Shown one piece after another: positions 1 to 5,320 of a stretch of DNA of 5,320 bases. Location: the NCBI GenBank assembly GCA_030591195.1, contig JAUVBO010000313.1:1-5320 (forward strand), given 5' to 3'. The stretch's first letter is position 1; every line of letters begins with the position of its first letter. The notes beneath the pieces are model-generated. The model was given only the letters and a program-made list of their open reading frames with translations. It was not told the DNA's origin and did not search any database. A program made the position numbers and the translations under genes. Source of the stretch: Pseudomonadota bacterium (lineage in GTDB: Bacteria; Myxococcota; Polyangia; GCA-2747355; JACKDQ01).

Positions 1-1
1 C

Positions 2-1099
<1,098 letters not shown>

Positions 1100-1116
1100 C
1101 CCGCCGCCCGCCACCG

Positions 1117-1146
1117 TTGACGCCGGTTGATTTCGCCTGATATTTT
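1117..1146 (+). promoter_or_regulatory. Candidate sigma-70-type promoter for the barrel-protein gene
   Basis: TTGACG at 1117-1122 matches five of six bases of the -35 consensus. It is followed by TATTTT at 1141-1146 after 18 bp, or GATATT at 1139-1144 after 16 bp. This is the most AT-rich patch in a very GC-rich region. Transcription would begin near 1152, leaving a leader of about 85 bases before the ATG at 1237. No U-tailed terminator is visible after the upstream regulator gene, so read-through is also possible. Called by eye. Confidence 0.45.
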
Positions 1147-1183
1147 CGTGGCGTCAGAGTCTTGAACAGCTTCCAGGACCGAG

Positions 1184-1218
1184 CGAAGGAAGGTGTTCGG
1201 CGCTCGAACACTCCTTCG
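1184..1218 (+). promoter_or_regulatory. Long imperfect stem-loop in the leader of the barrel-protein gene
   Basis: CGAAGG (1184-1189) pairs with CCTTCG (1213-1218), and GTGTTCG (1193-1199) pairs with CGAACAC (1205-1211). The loop has five bases, and a 3-by-1 internal loop separates the two stems, giving 13 base pairs in 35 bases. It lies between the candidate promoter and the chosen ATG. As RNA it would enclose the purine run AAGGAAGG (1186-1193). As DNA the inner dyad GTGTTCG-N5-CGAACAC looks like an operator. There is no following T-run, so a terminator is unlikely. The pairing is certain; its function is inferred. Confidence 0.5.
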
Positions 1219-1236
1219 ACCGAGAGCGCGATTGCG

Positions 1237-2655
1237 ATGCAGCGGCTAATGAAGACCACCCTCCTGTTCTCGCTTGTCGCCACGCTGCTCGCCGTGGGAC
1301 CGACGTCCGCACGAGGTGCCGGCGAGACCGACATCGCCAGCGCTTTCGACAAGGACGACCCCTTCGACTTCAACTTCCGCGTCGAGTACCGCCATCGCAT
1401 CAAGCGAGGTGCGATCAACCGCGAGCTCCTCGGCCGCACGCCGAGCCAGGCCGGCGTGGAGATGGTCAAGGAGCTGCGCTTCTCGGAGGTCACCGACATC
1501 GTCGCCCTGCGGGCCGAGGCGGGCCTGTGGCGCGATCTGCAGCTCCACGTCGAGTTGCCGATCATCCTGCGCAGCAGCCGCGAGCTCTCCTTCGCGCGCA
1601 ATGGCGGAGACTCCTGCGGCGCGCCGTCCTGGACCAACTGCGTCACCCCGGTCAACTCGACGCTGACCCGCGACGGCCTGATCGACGCTGACCAGATGCC
1701 GCTCGAGCAGCGGATCGTCGCCGGACCGGACGGAGCCCCGGGCGGCCGCCTGCTGCCCGATCGGGCCGGCATCGACCAGATCCACCTCGGCCTCAGCTGG
1801 GCCCCGGTCAACCAGCGACGCGACCGGACGAAGCCGACCTGGGTCATCGGCTTCGAGACCCGGGTCGCAGTGGGCACGGTGATGGACTACGACCCGGCCC
1901 GGCCCAACGCCAACACCGGCGTCAGCCATGGAGTGCACCACTACCACTGGTGGACCGCCATCTCCCGCCGCTTCCCGTACGTCGACACCTGGACCAGCCT
2001 GCACTACATGCTGCCCGTGGCGCGCTCGGACTCGCTGTTCGAGAAGACCCGTTTCCCGGGCTCGGGCCAGCAGCGTTCGGACCCCCAGCACTTCGCCTGG
2101 CTCGACATCGGCGTGGCGTTCATTCCCTGGGAGCAGCCGAAGATGCACAACCGCTTCTCGATCGAGCTGCTCGGCCGCCTCGAGGGCGTCTTCGAAGGAC
2201 GTGGCTACTCGCCGCTGTGGGAGATGCTCGCCGGGCAGCCAAAGCTCGCCGGCCCCTGCCTGGCCGATGCGGGCGGTGGGATGCTGGCCTGGGACAACGG
2301 CAGCTACTGCCGCAGCGCGGCGGAGACGATCCCCTACCCCGGCGTGACCCGGATCGACAACCACCTCCGGGCCCACGGCCTGCTGGCGCTGACCTTCGAG
2401 CTGACCAAGTTCTTCAAGGGGCGGCTCGGGGTCTCCCTCGGCCACGAGCAGGAACACTTCATCACCTCGGCCCAGGCCGGGCGCGGGATCTGCAACCCGA
2501 ACGAGCCCGAGACCTGCCGCGGCAAGCTCAAGCTCGACGACCCGCGCCAAGTCAACCCGCTCTACCGGCCGATCATCGACGCACCCGGCCGGCGGTTCAA
2601 GGTCTCCGAGACGACCGTCTTCGACTTCTTCATCGCCGCGACGGGTCGCTTCTAG
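1237..2655 (+). CDS. Secreted, probable outer-membrane beta-barrel protein of unknown function
   Basis: I do not recognise a named family. From the ATG at 1237 the protein has 472 residues and begins with a clear signal peptide: MQRLMK, a hydrophobic core TLLFSLVATLLAV, then a likely cleavage after TSA near residue 25. The rest has many stretches of alternating polar and hydrophobic residues ending in aromatics, such as FNFRVEYRH, LQLHVELPII, IHLGLSW, WVIGFETRVAV and LLALTFEL, as in transmembrane beta-strands. The chain ends ...FIAATGRF, a terminal phenylalanine typical of BAM-assembled barrels. GLWRDLQLHVELP faintly recalls the MetA-pathway 'transporter' barrels, but too weakly to name it. 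Six cysteines sit in three close pairs (127/135, 341/358, 419/427), probably loop disulfides. ATG 1249 is an alternative start; a frame open to TTG 1162 would bury the signal peptide. The ribosome site is weak (GAGAG, 1222-1226). Real gene: very sure; barrel: fairly sure. Confidence 0.85.
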   Translation: MQRLMKTTLLFSLVATLLAVGPTSARGAGETDIASAFDKDDPFDFNFRVEYRHRIKRGAINRELLGRTPSQAGVEMVKELRFSEVTDIVALRAEAGLWRDLQLHVELPIILRSSRELSFARNGGDSCGAPSWTNCVTPVNSTLTRDGLIDADQMPLEQRIVAGPDGAPGGRLLPDRAGIDQIHLGLSWAPVNQRRDRTKPTWVIGFETRVAVGTVMDYDPARPNANTGVSHGVHHYHWWTAISRRFPYVDTWTSLHYMLPVARSDSLFEKTRFPGSGQQRSDPQHFAWLDIGVAFIPWEQPKMHNRFSIELLGRLEGVFEGRGYSPLWEMLAGQPKLAGPCLADAGGGMLAWDNGSYCRSAAETIPYPGVTRIDNHLRAHGLLALTFELTKFFKGRLGVSLGHEQEHFITSAQAGRGICNPNEPETCRGKLKLDDPRQVNPLYRPIIDAPGRRFKVSETTVFDFFIAATGRF

Positions 2656-2660
2656 AAGCG
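2647..2660. repeat. Perfect 14-bp palindrome over the stop codon, upstream of the kinase gene
   Basis: CGCTTCTAGAAGCG reads the same on both strands and is centred on the TAG of the barrel-protein gene. If the kinase transcript starts near 2696, the palindrome covers about -49 to -36, where a regulator would touch the -35 region. As RNA it gives only a 5-bp stem with a CTAG loop and no U-run, so it is a poor terminator. A protein-binding site is the better guess. Confidence 0.4.
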
Positions 2661-2682
2661 CGCGACGTTTCCAGATCTGTAG

Positions 2683-2688
2683 TATAGT
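2683..2688 (+). promoter_or_regulatory. Candidate -10 element giving a leaderless kinase transcript
   Basis: TATAGT at 2683-2688 differs from the TATAAT consensus at one base and stands out in GC-rich surroundings. It ends 7 bases before the ATG at 2696, so transcription would begin at or next to the start codon. No Shine-Dalgarno-like purine run precedes that ATG, which fits a leaderless message. The -35 side is weak: GCGACG at 2662-2667 is the nearest match, with short 15-bp spacing. This element decides the start codon, because the alternative in-frame GTG at 2687 lies inside the hexamer. Confidence 0.5.
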
Positions 2689-2695
2689 GACCGTC

Positions 2696-5248
<2,553 letters not shown>

Positions 5249-5297
5249 CAGCGGCCGCAAGCTACCGCAACCACGCCCAAAGCAAGCGACGGCGCGG

Positions 5298-5320
5298 CGA
5301 GGCACCCTTTCGGGACCTCG
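5298..5320 (+). terminator. Hairpin at the window edge, possible terminator of the kinase gene
   Basis: CGAGG (5298-5302) pairs with CCTCG (5316-5320), and CCC (5305-5307) with GGG (5312-5314), around a TTTC loop with a 2-by-1 internal loop. It lies 50 bases after the kinase stop, where a terminator is expected. The window ends on its last paired base, so a following T-run cannot be seen. The rest of 5249-5297 shows no gene or clear signal. Confidence 0.35.

Noticed and set aside
1149..1167. Possible sigma-54 -24/-12 promoter (TGGCG ... TTGAAC)
   Set aside because: The spacing is about two bases too long and the -12 GC is missing, so it does not meet the GG-N10-GC rule.
1193..1211. LexA/SOS box
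   Set aside because: The dyad has GTTC and GAAC in the opposite order to the Gram-positive GAAC-N4-GTTC box and does not match the GTTC-N7-GTTC direct repeat of other groups.
1162..1236. TTG 1162 as the start of the barrel-protein gene
   Set aside because: It would put 25 polar residues before a well-formed signal peptide and lies only about 10 bases from the inferred transcript start, with no ribosome site.

Overview
The window is GC-rich (by eye well over 60%, with most codons ending in G or C) and tightly packed. All three genes read left to right. GC-rich codon use, an NtrC-type response regulator and a large Hanks-type Ser/Thr kinase with periplasmic PEGA domains together suggest a Gram-negative bacterium of the Myxococcota/deltaproteobacterial kind. 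The kinase carries the variants that kinases of this group often show: a GGMA glycine loop and HRDISPQN in the catalytic loop. This placement is inferred from gene style; no rRNA or other marker is present.

Layout. Bases 2-1099 are the 3' part of a sigma-54-dependent response regulator. The window opens on the last strand and helix of its receiver domain, followed by a complete AAA+ domain and a Fis-type DNA-binding helix-turn-helix. Bases 1100-1236 are non-coding and hold a plausible sigma-70-type promoter and a long imperfect stem-loop. Bases 1237-2655 encode a secreted, probably outer-membrane beta-barrel protein of about 472 residues that I cannot assign to a named family. A 40-base gap holds half of a 14-bp palindrome centred on the preceding stop codon and a -10-like hexamer placed so that the next transcript would start at or next to its ATG. 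Bases 2696-5248 encode an 850-residue membrane-anchored Ser/Thr protein kinase: kinase domain, long disordered linker with short repeated motifs, one transmembrane helix and two PEGA domains. The last 72 bases are non-coding and end in a hairpin cut by the window edge.

How the genes may work together. The regulator would drive sigma-54 promoters elsewhere, since I found no convincing -24/-12 site here. The kinase and the barrel protein are both envelope proteins with their own candidate promoters. PEGA domains face the periplasm, so a plausible but unproven reading is that the kinase senses envelope state or binds an envelope partner, possibly the neighbouring barrel protein, and signals to FHA-type or other partners through its cytoplasmic linker. 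I see no mobile element, CRISPR array, tRNA or rRNA, and no clearly novel system. The points most worth a second look are the probable leaderless start of the kinase gene, the palindromes and stem-loop in the two short gaps, the three paired-cysteine loops of the barrel protein, and the WPP and acidic-Pro-Thr repeats in the kinase linker.
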